A DNA stretch of 64,000 nucleotides from Rhynchonema sp. JSB1_4 (Eukaryota > Nematoda > Chromadorea > Monhysterida > Xyalidae). Within the stretch, counting starts at the first letter, position 1; each line of letters opens with the position of its first letter. A model generated the notes under the pieces. It was not told where the DNA came from. It made no database searches and saw only the letters and a program-made list of their open reading frames with translations. The DNA is taken from contig JASAMV010007321.1 in assembly GCA_030248065.1 (NCBI GenBank), positions 1 through 64,000 on the forward strand, given 5' to 3'. Shown one piece after another: positions 33,201-45,231 of the stretch. Made by a program: the position numbers and the translations under genes.

Positions 33201-34746
33201 GCGCACTTGGCCAGCTGGCTGAGGTTTTACGGATCGCCAACTATGACGCCAAAGTTACCCCGACCGTGATGCGCGGATGCGTAACCCCTCAAACTCAAAC
33301 AAGCCATCGTTTGCTTTTTGGCTTGAATATGCAATGAAGCGTTGAATGTTCAGAAAGACTGGAAAGAGGACGACCTATTCGACGGAGCAACCTGCGCACC
33401 ACGTTTGAAGAAACTTTGCAGTGACCCCAAGGGTGGGTGTGTAGTAATCTCTAAACAGTTTTGTTCTTTTGTTACATAATGCCGCAGCTGTGTTCCACCT
33501 ATTATTCCATTGAACTTGTGATATGCTCTAAGTATATCAGTATTTGCAGTGATCGACGTGTGTGGAGATGGTAATCCGTCTGACATGTTTATACCCACAA
33601 ACGGTGAGCAAACAAGCAACCGAAATACATACGTGCTTTGCTTGTGAATTATATATCAACTATTTCATTGCTATGAACTCAGTCCGCCGTTTTCAGAGTT
33701 GTCCGACATCAGTACCGAGTTCCTTGAATGCTGCGCGGACATGTCTGACACCAGCGTGCCACAGATGATGACAATGGTGTGCGACATCCGCCAACACATG
33801 GACTATGAATACAGCACGGACGATCTGATTAAGTATCTGCTTGAGGTGTGCGTGCAGTCAAGTTGAAAAATATCACTCCATCACAGTTCGCAGGACAGAA
33901 CTCGTTATTCTCCAACCACACTAAAACATTGCGATTAGCCCATTTTTAGGTGGCCACTCCATTTCTATTTCACCGTTTCTGGGCGTATAGCATTTCACGT
34001 GGAAAATTTACATATCAGCATTATCATTAATGCCAAAGATACGCAAAGTTGTATGGCCTCCACAAGAACGACATTTGGCCAATTTTTATCGTTTCAGATG
34101 GTTGACTGTGCAGAGAGCCTCACCGGCTTTGCCGAAAGTTACGAAGAAGCAATTAGCGACAGCAAGGATGCGATGAACTATGCATCCGTCCGTTTGAAAG
34201 GATTCGTTGACGCGTTTGAGGACGATATAAAGATGGATTCAGAGTTCTATGCGTCGGTCAAGAGTTGTTAATTTGTTAAATTATGTTACTAGCATTTACA
34301 TACGATGTCTTCACTTCAGAAAGAACATCATTGCGCTGAATGTCTACTACAAGAGTTTGAGTCAAGAAATCTACACGCAAAGCGAGTCGTACAATTTCTT
34401 CAGCTTCATCTGTACGTAATTTCATCACTGTATTGTAGTGCTTACGTGAGATTCCTGACTTTACACTGCGTATTCCTTACCCACCCTATATGTACATCCG
34501 TTGCATTCACTATATTCCACCACATCGTTTGCATTGCATGACATCAACTATGTACATCTATTACAATTCCATTACAGGAATTACACAGTTCCATTACATA
34601 GATTACACTCACTTACAGGCGACATCGGCGGCACGGTCGGCCTCTTTTTGGGCGCCAGCGTGATGGTCGTCGCTGAATTCATCGACTTCTTTGTCATTCG
34701 GCCATTTATCGAAGGATCTTCTGAGCGACGGGTGGCCGGTCACTAG
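24251..34746 (+). CDS. DEG/ENaC (degenerin/acid-sensing type) sodium channel subunit
   Basis: Trimeric cation channel subunit of about 1000 residues. Exons: 24251-24504, 25095-25262, 25671-25746, 25814-25926, 26158-26279, 26679-26761, 27531-27629, 27751-27829, 27905-28024, 28107-28204, 28290-28370, about 28494-28574, 28617-28730, 28893-29033, 29129-29235, 30135-30318, 31431-31613, 32242-32310, 32375-32557, 33354-33432, 33550-33603, 33697-33845, 34098 to about 34256, about 34324-34411 and 34619-34746. Landmarks are the cytosolic FCGETSMHGF with the family HG motif, TM1 (MLWFALLAASTVYMTY), the post-TM1 FPAVLICNNN, the palm NFSMVFTDYGICFAIN, a Cys-rich thumb (CSCDAF, CTAKAKDC, CTTSEHFTC), NIIALNVYYKSLS, and the TM2/pore stretch GDIGGTVGLFLGASVMVV. 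Nearly all phases match; exon 12 and the 23/24 border are uncertain. Ligand and gating (proton, peptide or mechanical) cannot be told from sequence. Confidence 0.9.
26811..27316. mobile_element. hAT-type MITE, 506 bp
   Basis: TIR CAGGGTTGGGCAAAAAA at both ends and a perfect 8-bp TSD GTTACAAC (26803-26810 and 27317-27324). It lies in the DEG/ENaC intron between exons 6 and 7 and encodes nothing recognisable. Confidence 0.9.
29460..29739. mobile_element. hAT-type MITE, 280 bp, same family
   Basis: TIR CAGGGTTGG...CCAAACCCTG, with 8-bp TSD GTCACGAC on both sides. It lies in the intron between exons 15 and 16 of the channel gene. Internal sequence matches the 26.8-kb copy in the opposite orientation, with a large part deleted. 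Confidence 0.88.
30341..31058. mobile_element. TTA-flanked MITE, 718 bp (Harbinger-like)
   Basis: Ends GGCCGCCTTCACAATG and CATTGTGAATTCGGCC, flanked by TTA at 30338-30340 and 31059-31061. The subterminal regions hold many copies of GCGGATTAGCGGGTTAGCGG-like units in both orientations. It sits in a DEG/ENaC intron. Confidence 0.8.
31745..31976. mobile_element. TIR element with CAGTACATTTCC ends, 232 bp
   Basis: Left CAGTACATTTCCCGG, right a slightly diverged complement ending GGAAATGTACTG; the next inner bases (AAGGGGTAGCTGCA) are also inverted at the other end. TA follows on the right only. It lies in a channel-gene intron. Confidence 0.65.
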
Positions 34747-35189
34747 GAGAAACATGCCTTATATTGATATATAAAATATGATCAGAACGATTTCGATTTC
34801 ACGATTTGGGTTTCTGTGCCAATCCACTGGGCGACAATCGTTACCAAAAACTTCACAAGTAACAAATTACCATGTGAACTGAGAAAGCGCAAAGAAAGGA
34901 CAAAAAAACACTACTATGATTATAGCCAATGGGATAACACTCACAAGCTGGCGGAAAGGGTTCCCCGGAACGCTCAATTGAGAGAAATCTTGTGGATTTG
35001 TTCATCCTCGCAATAGAGAAAACGCATAACGAATTTATTCTTGATAAAGCTGAGTTGCGTGAAACCCAACAGATCAACTGCCTCGAAGAAACACGCGAAA
35101 AAAACTTGTGCGCTCATGGATCACAAATGGAAAAGATTCCTTCATAAAATAATGGCACACAACACGCTAAGTTACTGCACATCTGATTA

Positions 35190-38100
35190 TCACTGATATA
35201 TCGGTTCGTACCAAAACCAGCCGGGCGCCCATTCAGGTCGTGCATAATCCTGGACTTGATTGGCCGCATACATCGTGTATTGCAGCACGCAGCTGGCTGC
35301 AAGATACAGTTGTAATATTGTTATGTCAGTTGGTTTGTCCGTCAGATTTGTCAATCGGACAGACACCGCCACTAGGCGGATAAATATACTGACATTACAC
35401 AAGATTTTGGAGCGATAGACACAACAGAACAGAACTATACCTAATTCATGTACAGGTGCCTTAGTTGTGACATTTAAAAGAAGAAAATTGGCATCGGGCG
35501 GGACCGTATGAAGTTTGAAGGCATTAAGCACTGCTATGACACGACACTACGATTGGACTGCGGCACGTATATGGTCCAATCTCACACCGTATTTTGCGAT
35601 TTGCACGCTAATTTTGACCAGCGTAAAAGATCACACCGAATGAACAGCCTGGCAGAAATCAGTACCAAAACTCGTTTAGACAGTCTGGTTCAAACAAAAA
35701 AATTGCGCCCTTGCACGTTGTTGTGGCACGGTCATTGGCGTTGCACTCAAACTAATGATGACTTTTTGATAATATGGTGCCATTGGCTACAAAACAAAAA
35801 GAAGGTAAAGGCAGTCTACGGGAGGTTGTCACTCAGCCCCCGAATACCGTAACCAATCGCAAGCGAGATCGTTGCGAGACCCATGCTGATCGCTGCTTAT
35901 CGACATGTGCATTAGCGGCAGCAAGCTGGAAATTGTCATCGTGCGCGTCGATCACCAAAACGTTTGTTGGTTGTTGTTGGTTGGTTGGTTGGTGTTGGCG
36001 TTAACACGCAAAACATAGATAAAAAACAAAATGGTCTCGCCACGATCCTTGCAGATCAAAAATACGGTGGGTTACGGTATTCGGGGGCTGAGTGACAACC
36101 TCCGGTAGACTGCCTTTATAAGGAATTTGTGGAAAAAAAGACAAACTGACATGTGGTTGGATTGTGGGCGAAGCTGACGCACGCACTTTCCTTGAAACAT
36201 TCGGCGGCACAATCGAGCTTCGATTGCGGCGACGCCAGGCTGTAGGGCAATTGGGCGATCGACGGGGCTTTCCAGTTTTCGGCCACGATGCTGTACGCTT
36301 GTTGATCTTCACGGCCAGCTGGAATAGATTTTTCGTTCTTTTTTGAAATGATCTTGAAACATTACATACATGTATGTAGTTTCAGATTTCTGCACGCAGC
36401 ACGATGATTTTCCATACAGAGGTCGACGGTTAGTGATTGATTAGCACAACAGAATATTCAACAGTACCGGAGTTTTCCACTTAAAGCCCCCCGAATAGAG
36501 CCCTCGTGGGCACTAAGTGGAAAATTTTCCACTTAAAGCCCCCGGGGGCTCTAATTGGATTTATTTTTTTACGGACCATTGATTTTACATCGAACAGTAA
36601 ACTTGCCAAAATAGTTCAAACTAGTATAAGAATGACCAAAATACCGCGCTTTTCTGTTGTTTTACCAACGTTTTGCCACGTTTAGATGAAGATCCTCGCA
36701 ATCAGGTTGAAATATGGTATCAGAATGTCAAAATGCTGGCCTAAAGTGTCCCTACTGACAACGATGAAAACACCCAGTTTTCCGCTTAAAGCCCCCGAGG
36801 GCTGTAAGTGGAAACGTTTCCACTTAAAGCCCCCGGGGGCTCTAATTGGATTTTTCTTTCTGGTCGGAGGGTCCATTTTCCACCAATTTCCGCATAGAGC
36901 CCCCGGGGCTTTAAGTGGAAACCTCCGGTAAGTTCATTGTGGGACGACAGCGCGAACCAGGCACGAGGGGCCGTATCAATTTTTGCGAAATTTGCATCTT
37001 TTGGCCGTATTTGGGGCTATTTCGACTAGCGTAACCGTCGTTCCATTCGTGTTAGGGGGAACAACTCCTGCACTTTCAGAAATTGATGATTCAAATCAGT
37101 CACACAATATCTACCCCTAGAACAAATGCAAGCTGCGCGTCCGCGCCCGATCTGTGCCACACGCTGTACGAACACGTTATGCGCGACGGAAGAAAAACAT
37201 AATGTCCATCGGAAAGGAATAAAAACTGTGCACAAAACTGCGAAAAGTGTGTGACGTACGAAATTCGCACAACGGATACAGCGTCCAGGCGGCTGGGTAA
37301 TCGCCGGTTCCCGGTCCACCGATGGGATGCGAGCCGAACGTAACGAATCCGTTATCGTGCCCTCCCGCACCATCAGGCTGCATTGACTGGCCTGGATACG
37401 CATAAACACTGTGCCAGGGCAATGCCTCGCCCGGAATCTGTGTAACAGGGAAAAGTTAACAATTACTTTATTCTTATTAATGCTTAACAGATTACTCACT
37501 GTCAATTATGCAAAGACACTCGAATAGTATGTATTCCTTTTCATTCAGGGACGCATCATTTGGTTTCATTAACTTCGGGCCTAAGTGGATGTTTAAATGT
37601 AATTCGCCTGACGCTATCTGATAACCGATGCCACAATCCCAAGAATCATTAATTAGAGGACGAATAAGTGTGCTGCGTACTGAATCTGGACCAACCTGAA
37701 AACAGTCCGTTTGATCCGGATCGACACAGATTTCCCAGGTTCCCAACGGCTCACCAGTCAACGGCACTTGCTTCAGGCTCACCCAACAACCCTGCGTGTC
37801 CGTTTGGTCGAGCTGTGTGCAATTATTGTATTTTTGAACTTTGATTGAACGCTCATTGAACGCACCTGTAAGGATTTCTCATTCGGTACCTATATCGTCA
37901 CGATACCTGATCGGAAATCCTTACGGGTGCCAATGAGCGTTTAACTAAAGTTTACGTGTGCGTCACCACGTAGAATGACTTTGAGCAAAAATGCTATAGC
38001 TATCAGCAACGCCGGAAATCTGGTTTCACAAATAAAAAGTGGATTGACCACCCAAATAAGAATCCCCACCCGACTGCTCCATTCGGAAATATTTCCGACA

Positions 38101-38859
38101 TACAAGCCGTCGGGTAGGGTGCTGCAGATGCGAAGAGTCTCACAGGAATCATGAGCGCGCTGATGGCGGATCGTTTCTGTGCGATGTTGGCCAGTCGTCC
38201 ATTGTCAATGCCAGCTGCAAGCGTCATCGTAGCACAAGTTGTAACGGCCGATGCGTACGATTGTAGCACTTTGATGCGCACAAAGCACGACCCGGCCAGA
38301 TAGTGCGATGGGTGCGTGCTGTAGGCGTCACACGCGGCGCGCAGGGCATCTGGGAGAGTAATGGTATGACTAGAAACAGGGTTGAAACGACATCGGCAGT
38401 TCGAAATACGGATCGGGACAAAGGTGAGTAATTTTTGGAATTGCAGCATGTCAAAAGCACGCAGCAACCCTCTCGGGTCCCCTTGTGTTCGACATCAGAG
38501 AACAAGCTATTAAGCGTTTAGGCGTCGGTCAAAGTCTGAACAGTGTGGTGCCGTAAACACTTCCTGTAAGTGCTCGGAATCGTGCTACTGTGCCAAACAA
38601 AAGATGGTCCCATCCTGACGGTGATTTTTGCGACCTTTCTTACAGAATGATAGAAACGATCGCCGCAAAGTTTGGTATGCTGTATGGTCGCATTACGTTG
38701 ATGTTAGTGTTCATGTTTATGTTCATGTTTATGCAGACATAATGGTTGTTGTGACTCACCGGGGTCAATCGCTGCAGCGGCGCCAACTGCGAACGCGAGG
38801 GTCACCACCCATTTGACGCGGTACTCAATCAGCAGCAGGACGGTTGCCAGCTGCATCAT
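35190..38859 (-). CDS. Secreted C-type-lectin-like and PAN-like domain protein
   Basis: Seven exons with fully matching phases: 38859-38760, 38349-38144, 37812-37696, 37437-37260, 36318-36151, 35530-35441 and 35296-35190, giving 321 residues. Exon 1 has a hydrophobic N-terminus (TVLLLIEYRV, then VVTLAFAVGAAAAI) that suits a signal peptide or anchor. Exons 2-4 read like a C-type lectin fold: AGSCFVRIKVLQSYASAVTT with C-ATM and LANI, then GCWVSLKQVPLTGEPLGTW, ALPWHSVYAYPGQ and a closing TLYPLCEF. Exon 5 ends in a PAN/apple-like motif (SKLDCAAECFKESACVSFAH). The tail is WAPGWFWYEPIYQ. The EPN or QPD sugar-binding triplets are not obvious, so carbohydrate binding is unproven. Introns carry two foldback elements. 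Confidence 0.75.
35808..36116. mobile_element. TA-flanked MITE, 309 bp
   Basis: TIR of about 48 bp starting AAGGCAGTCTAC, with TA on both sides. It lies in the intron between exons 5 and 6 of the lectin-like gene. Short frames inside it are artefacts. Confidence 0.8.
36477..36928. mobile_element. TA-flanked foldback element, 452 bp
   Basis: Ends CCGGAGTTTTCCACTTAAAG and its near complement (GGAAACCTCCGG), TA on both sides. The inner part has further inverted copies of a TTTCCACTTAAAGCCCC unit. It lies in the intron between exons 4 and 5 of the lectin-like gene. Confidence 0.8.
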
Positions 38860-41800
38860 CTTTATACCTTGTGTGTTGCTGGATGATTTGTTTGGGACAG
38901 CTGCAGTGTTAGCGTAATCATTTCACATTGTGACCTTTTGTCAATTTTCTCATTGTGAGACCGTGCGAATAAAATGAAACACACACACACAATATGGTGG
39001 AGAATTTAGTCAAGTCTGATCACACCAATTCAATGTGCGCCCTGTGCCACTGTGTTGTGGTTACCGATTGGCAAAACATTGACCATGTTCGTTATAAGCA
39101 CATGGAAAATACAATATGGCGGTGTTGCAGAACAATGGATGGCTCTCTGCACATCGTGGAACAAAAAAAGACAATTCGGGCCATAAATCCAACAGTATGT
39201 ACGCAATTGCCCTCGTGATTAATGGCTTGTCATGTCCTCCGTTGTTTTCTGTTCTTTTGATGTCATCAAAATGTATATGTACCTTGATTGATAGTTTGGT
39301 TTCGACGCATACTGAAATCAGCAGTCGGGCCTCGTAGTTTGACTTTGCCCTACACTTTATGTTAAATCAGGAGCAGTTGTCGTTAGGAATGATGTCATAG
39401 GACGGAAAATTTGAAACAAGGTTGGGAAATAACTGAAGAAAAGAACAGAATAAGAGCTATGAACGGGCAGACCATTAAAGTAAACTCTGTGACACCGATG
39501 ACACCGCGTAAACAGGGTAAAGTGTGTCAGCAAAGTGTGCTAAAAAAATTCATGAGCAAATAACAACGTCAGATGGAGTGAAGTTGCGTGCACGTACATA
39601 TACACCGGAGTTTCCCACATACTGTTCCCCCGGCTAGAAGCCCTCCGTAAACGATTCCGAGGAGAGCCCACGCCCGGGATGCCAGGCTCTCTTCCAGTGT
39701 TTTCGAAAATTAATCCAAAATTTACTCTTCCTCTGTTCAAAACGCATTTCTGCCTGACCGTTTTTTGTAATTCCACCGGTTCCAACAGTTCTCAGGTTGA
39801 ATTGAACGTTTCTTGAAATGCACACGAAGCAGTTGTGATAACAGTCGACAATGTTAGCCCTGAGCTCAACAAAATGTTTGAAGCAAAAGTTCCGATATTC
39901 CTCCGTTTACCGGTGGCTTTATCTAAGACTCCGGCGTCAAACGGGCAGAACAGAACTGTATGGTTTCGGCTCACGGTGACCTTGCACGTCCCATTTAGGT
40001 AGGGATGCAAATAGAATTTGGTTTACCGGAAAATGCCAATAAGCCCCCCCCCCCGAATAAGCTCCTTGGGGCTATGTAGCTTGAAAAATTTTTCTGTGCC
40101 TTATTAGCAATGCACTTTATTACATGAAACACAGAACAAGTATGTACATCAGCAGCCTATTTCATGATAACGGGATCGAGTGCATCGTGTGTAGTCTCCT
40201 GAACAAAGGCAATTGTTCCATTTATGAACTTTAGAAGAAAGAAAAAACTTGATATCTGACTATTATGACACGGCACTGGACTGTTTTTTTTCGTGCTGCG
40301 GCAACATTCCGAGTAAGCCTTCACTTTTCCGCTTTCTTCCGAATAAAACCCTCTGGTGTTATTTGAAAAAAATCGCTTTAAAGTCTCATATCCCATGCAT
40401 CCAAAAAGGCCCAGGTGGACTTATTTGGCATTCCCCAGTCACACGTACTGTATGTTTATATGCGATACCATAGATGCCATAAATACTTTAGTGATCGTGT
40501 TTACGGCGGGTATGGTAATACAGTTCCTGGTTTCGCAATTTTGGAGCCAATTTTGCAGGCTTTTATCGCGTTGGGTGGCCAAAGTGGATTAATTACCAAT
40601 TATTGGGCAGCAGCCGGACATCAAATTTGCTTCGTATGTTTCGTACATACTATATGTACATATGTATGTATTGAAACTGCTTATGTACCTGTTTTCCTTG
40701 CCATGTATTTTGGCCCATTTGGCCCCTGAACGGGGGCCACCGTTTTGGAAGGAAGAAGGAAAAAGGACCCCTAAATCGCAAGATTTTCTCTCTCATACAC
40801 TTCGAAGATCCAAAAATCGCGCGCGTTAAAGATACCCATTTGCAATGAAATTTGGCTTTCGCGCGCGTAAAAAGTGTCAATATTTCGCGTGCTTCGCGCG
40901 CCTTGTCACACTTTGTATAATATATTTGGTTAAAAGCGCGGAATTATAAACAATCACTAGATAAAAGTTACATTTCAAAAGTGGAACAAGCACTAGATAA
41001 GAATGACTTTTCGGATTAGGCCCCTTCCTTGGACAAGAGCTGGATGGACCCGCTACTGGTTCCAGGTGATCACAATAAACGGTTACAGGCTATGTTTACA
41101 GGGATGCTCCTAGAACTTACCGCTGCATTCTATCGGACTTCATACCAACTTGCTTGATTATTTCCCTACCAGCAACATCACCCAACGAACACCCATATGC
41201 ATTGACAGTTTATCGGCGGCAGGTGCTGGCCCCGTTGATGACTCATGTCACATTGGTACAGTATGTATGTACGTATAATATACACTGCAGTAATGGCGAA
41301 CAAAAAATTTCTTTTGTGACTGCAAATGACAGCATATTCCACAACTTTAATGATGTTCATATCTGCCTGGTAAGATCTTTAATAACCGAAGTACATGTTG
41401 TAGATACTAGCTGGACTGATCACGGATGAAATATGATTACAATTGGCATGATGGCACACCTAATTTGAATTCTATGCGCATTGTGAAGGCGTAGGTGTTT
41501 ATTTTTGTTCGTCGTATTCCCCTCTAATTTATGCTTAGGCTTAAGAAATATATTCGGTCCGATCCAGAACTTGTGTCCCGCCACCGGAAGTTCGCATCGT
41601 CGCACTTGTATTCTGCTGATGCAATGCTGTCACGTGATTCTATAGCATAATAATGTTGTTGCAATAATGACTTTTGGCAGTCACATCATAAAGCGTTTAT
41701 GCCTTAAACCTCGACAGCTGTGTATTATCTAAGCGGGTATGCCATGATTTGACGCCAGTAACTGTCCACGGGTACACTTACATACTTTTTTCACGACACG

Positions 41801-42586
41801 ACTGGCGAAGAAAAGTTCGTTCCTTTATGAACTTTTTTTTATCATAAAGTGACCAACCGGCGTACGTATGTCAGTGAGCAGTTCCAAACCTGCCTAACCC
41901 ACGCAGACAAGAACAAAGAACCATGACGTATGCACGCAGACCTATTCATGTTTTATCCGTATACACCTATGTATACGTGTACCTGGACCGTTATATACCT
42001 GTGGTTTTGCATGGTCCCCGCTGAGCCCACATGCAAAGCGGTAGGCTTTGAAAAACAATACAGCAGAATTATGGCTTGTATTGCAGTATTGTGTCTGTAT
42101 TAATGACTCGTGATCTCGTGATGTTTAATGATTGCGCACATGCAGCTGATTGGTTCCTGTCGGACTTTTCCACTGACAACCCCCCTCTCAGATTAGTGCA
42201 AGAATGTGCAAAAATGAGGTTCAAACTGCTTTAAGCCCATTCAGGTCAAAGAGCAGGAAGCAAATAATAAAACTATGTTGGTATGTGATCCGAGGGAGCC
42301 ATAATTCCTGAAATGGGGCTGTATTTAGAAAGTGGTCCAAACTGTACCCCACCCATGGGGTTATATCTGGAAATAAATTTCCAAAACACGATTACCCACC
42401 AGTTTTCGATTTGAGCCCCAGTGGCTCTAGTAGAAGAATTCGGTAATCAGCTACTGTACCTATTTGATGGCTCATAACCTTTCATGAACAATGTGCGTGT
42501 TTCGTTGTCTGTGGTTTTTTTAACACACCTGCTTATTCTATTGTAGTTTACGCATGTGCGCATATTTCGTGCTCACGTTGCAGGGT
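38860..42586. other. Intergenic stretch without recognisable gene
   Basis: Only short random frames and fragments of repeats, including a piece near 40021-40090 that resembles the CCGG-end foldback family. No exon with coherent phase or known domain was found. Confidence 0.6.
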
Positions 42587-43392
42587 GTCTCTGTCAGGGT
42601 TGGGCAAAAAAACGACGGCGTTTTTTCTTAAAAAAACGGCGTTTTTTCTTAAGACGGTTTGCCTGAGAAAATCGACCGTTTTTGAGGCAAAATAAAATTT
42701 TTGACTTTTGGGTGCCAAATTAACGTGCTTGGTCAGTTAGATAAGCCGACCAATTTTTTCGGCCCAACTCAGCTTATTTCCTGAGATATGACCATTTTTG
42801 TATATTCCACCTGCGCACCCATTCCGCACCCGGACAAAAAAAATTGAAAACGTCATAACTTAGACTAGCATGAACCGTTTTAAAAAATTTAAAAACCATT
42901 CGCATTCTAGGCTCCAGCAGAAGCTTTCTGACTAACGTGTGCTAAATGGCTGCACAGGGTGACTCAAAAAGTTACATTCGAAGAAAAAATTATTTTTAAG
43001 TTTTGGTCAATATTCAAGCCAAAAAAGTTCTTAACGGATTGTGGTCGCATGAAAAGCGGATAACGGTTTCATGTTCCCAAGGCATTTTACTGCAACTTTT
43101 GCAAAGGTACTTGGGTGCGCAAATGTATTAATAAAAAAATACAACCGCATGAAGTCAACCACCCACCCACCCACACACAGAAGCCAACAGTGCGCACTCA
43201 GCAGGCAAAGGGGATCCGCTGCCTACCTGTATGCTCGTTATGTGCGCATGTGGATAATATGAACGGATGCAAACAGTTTCTGTTTCCAATGGCACAACAT
43301 AATGTTTATTACACACAGTGTGACTCAAAAGTTTCTGACCTTGGTGAAAAGTTTTTTGTGACCAGTCGTTTACCGGAACTCATTAAGCTTTA

Positions 43393-44106
43393 AAGGGTGT
43401 GTCTAACGTCTCCTAACCCCATGTTTTGTTGGGTGGAATTGAATAATGTCTTCGAAAGCCCGCCGTGTGCAAAAAACCGCGACTTCTAACTCGCTAAATC
43501 GCGAAATCTTGAGGGTTACTTTTCGAATTAAATCAATTTCCGGACACAAAATTCAGACTGAGCAGACAAGAAAAGTTACGAAGCGAAACACACACAACCA
43601 GCTTCTATGTGTTAAATGAAACGTTCATTGTGTCCACAGTCAAGCCAGCAGCCAGAGCGTTGTGTGTTGAGCGTTTACGTGCATTGTGTAGGCGGCTGAG
43701 CCGCGCTTAAACATGCAATGTTTCAGCAGAAAAACGCCAAACGTGAGTAGCGCGCACTCAGGGCGAACTTAGGTTAAATCCGGAATCCGGAAATAATTTG
43801 CGTGCAAAAATGCAAAACATTTCCGGACTCCGGAAATATTTCCGGAAAACGCAAAAATTTACATGCAAATATAATGCGTTTTCCGGAAATATTTCCGGAT
43901 TCCGGTTTCCGGATTTAACCTAAGGCCGCCCTCAAAAGCGCCTGGAGTTTTGTGTCCGGAAATTGATTTAATTCGAAAAGTAACCCTCAATATTTCGCGA
44001 TTTAGCAAGCTAGAAGACGCGGTTTTTTGCACACGGCGGCCTGTCGAGGTCATCTTTCGATTGCACCCAATAAAACATGGGGTTAAGAGACGTTAGACAC
44101 ACCCTT
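43393..44106. mobile_element. TA-flanked TIR element, 714 bp
   Basis: Arms of about 165 bp start AAGGGTGTGTCTAACGTCTC; TA on both sides. It lies inside the TTAA element and is itself interrupted by the MITE at 43760-43932. A related but partial copy lies near 8630-8655. Confidence 0.75.
43760..43932. mobile_element. MITE with AGGGCG(A)ACTTAGGTT ends, 173 bp
   Basis: The left end starts AGGGCGAACTTAGGTT and the right end is AACCTAAGGCCGCCCT. The middle is rich in GGAAATATTTCC. Same family as the copy at 64-394. Confidence 0.75.
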
Positions 44107-44587
44107 TAAATGAGGTCCATAACACAGATGTTACATGAACTTCACACTCTGTATTGTGTCATCCACTGTTGCTGTGCTCATTGTCACAAAGCAGATAAAA
44201 ACCAAAATTCCTTGTTTTGGTCGTGATAATGAGCTGCAAATATTCGTTACATGCAGAAGGTTGGTTATCTTTAAAAAGCGGTTGGTTAACCAGCTGTTGG
44301 TTGTCATGAGTCTGATTCCTTTGCTGTGTCCTGGCATGGCTCGTGGTTATACACCGAACCGATTTTCTATGGCTCTTAGATGGGGTAACTCCTTCTGTTA
44401 ACGACACGGCTACTGCGTCGATGTTCTTGGTATGTGTAGCTCATACAACCATGTGGGTATCGCTCAAACTTTGCGACTTCAAAAACGATCAAGACTTTGA
44501 TCGCACTTCAAAAACCCAAAAAATAAACACCCAAAACTGTTGTGAAAACACTAATAGCGATGTTTTTTATGCTGACTCCCGATGTTT

Positions 44588-45231
44588 GCAGGAAGTGCTC
44601 GGTCAGGACCAACGACGCACTCGCCTATCTCAGCAAGCGCGCCTCTGTGTGGCAGGACATCAACGACGCGGTCGAAGGTGTCCAGTCAGGGTGCGCGTGT
44701 CATTCAGTACATTCAGGACCACATCAACACCAAGTGGTGGTGGTGCGAGTACTTGGTGCCCGGTGCAACGATCAAATGGATTGCCCACATCGGTGGCATC
44801 CTGTACACAGTGATGTAGTCGGTCCGAGCAAGAAAGCTAGCTAGCTGGAGGGGTCCGGCGCAAGAAAGCTAGCTAGCTGGCCGGGTACCCCGATTTGGGG
44901 GTATTGGTCCAGAAGTCAAACACAGGGGTATAAAAATTGGTTAAAATTATGACAAAATCAGCCTTAAAATGCGAGTTTTCGTGCAAATTTGAACAAATTT
45001 GAGCGAATTTGACCATTTTTGGCCCACAAAATGGTCATTTTGTCACTAAAATCAGCACTTTTTTGACTTGATGACCGGAGCAAGAAAGCTAGCTAGCCAG
45101 TTTGGGGGTATGGGTTTCGGAGCACGAAAGCTAGCTAGCAGTTGGGGTATTACCCCCATACCCTCCCCGACCACATCACTGCCTGTACATCGTGTTCCAA
45201 GTGGGCAGGTTCATCTGGAATACGTACGTGC
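44588..45231 (+). pseudogene. Broken gene fragment enclosed in the nested transposon; family not recognised
   Basis: The frame KCSVRTNDALAYLSKRASVW and following QDINDAVEG has natural codon usage. A one-base shift is then needed to reach ARVIQYIQDHINTKWWWCEY followed by LVPGATIKWIAHIGGILY. At 44808 a hAT MITE interrupts the exon and supplies an early TAG. Past the element the same frame continues (IVFQVGRFIWNT) to a GTACGT donor at about 45232. The W-rich, hydrophobic part suggests a membrane protein. I do not recognise the family. Frameshift plus insertion make it a pseudogene unless an unseen splice pattern rescues it. Confidence 0.55.
44808..45181. mobile_element. hAT-type MITE, 374 bp, inserted in an exon
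   Basis: Ends CAGTGATGTAGTCGG and CCGACCACATCACTG with an 8-bp TSD CCTGTACA (44800-44807 and 45182-45189). The interior has four copies of AAGAAAGCTAGCTAGC or AGCACGAAAGCTAGC-like units. Confidence 0.92.

Larger units (their letters stand above)
28290..34256 (+). other. Exons coding a ~525-residue ectodomain insertion in the DEG/ENaC channel
   Basis: Exons 11-23 lie between the end of the Cys-rich thumb (CKSNCS) and the palm strand NIIALNVYY. In ordinary channels this interval holds only a few tens of residues; here it is about 525. The added sequence is rich in charged, helix-prone stretches (for example ERVEDMIETYQGKMAIIKK and DMETFVKSVDRLM) and has few cysteines until exons 20-23. I recognise no domain in it. 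Confidence 0.7.

Noticed and set aside
44820..45170. AAGCTAGCTAGC repeats as a CRISPR-like array
   Set aside because: Irregular spacing, animal DNA, and the repeats lie within a hAT MITE with a clear TSD.
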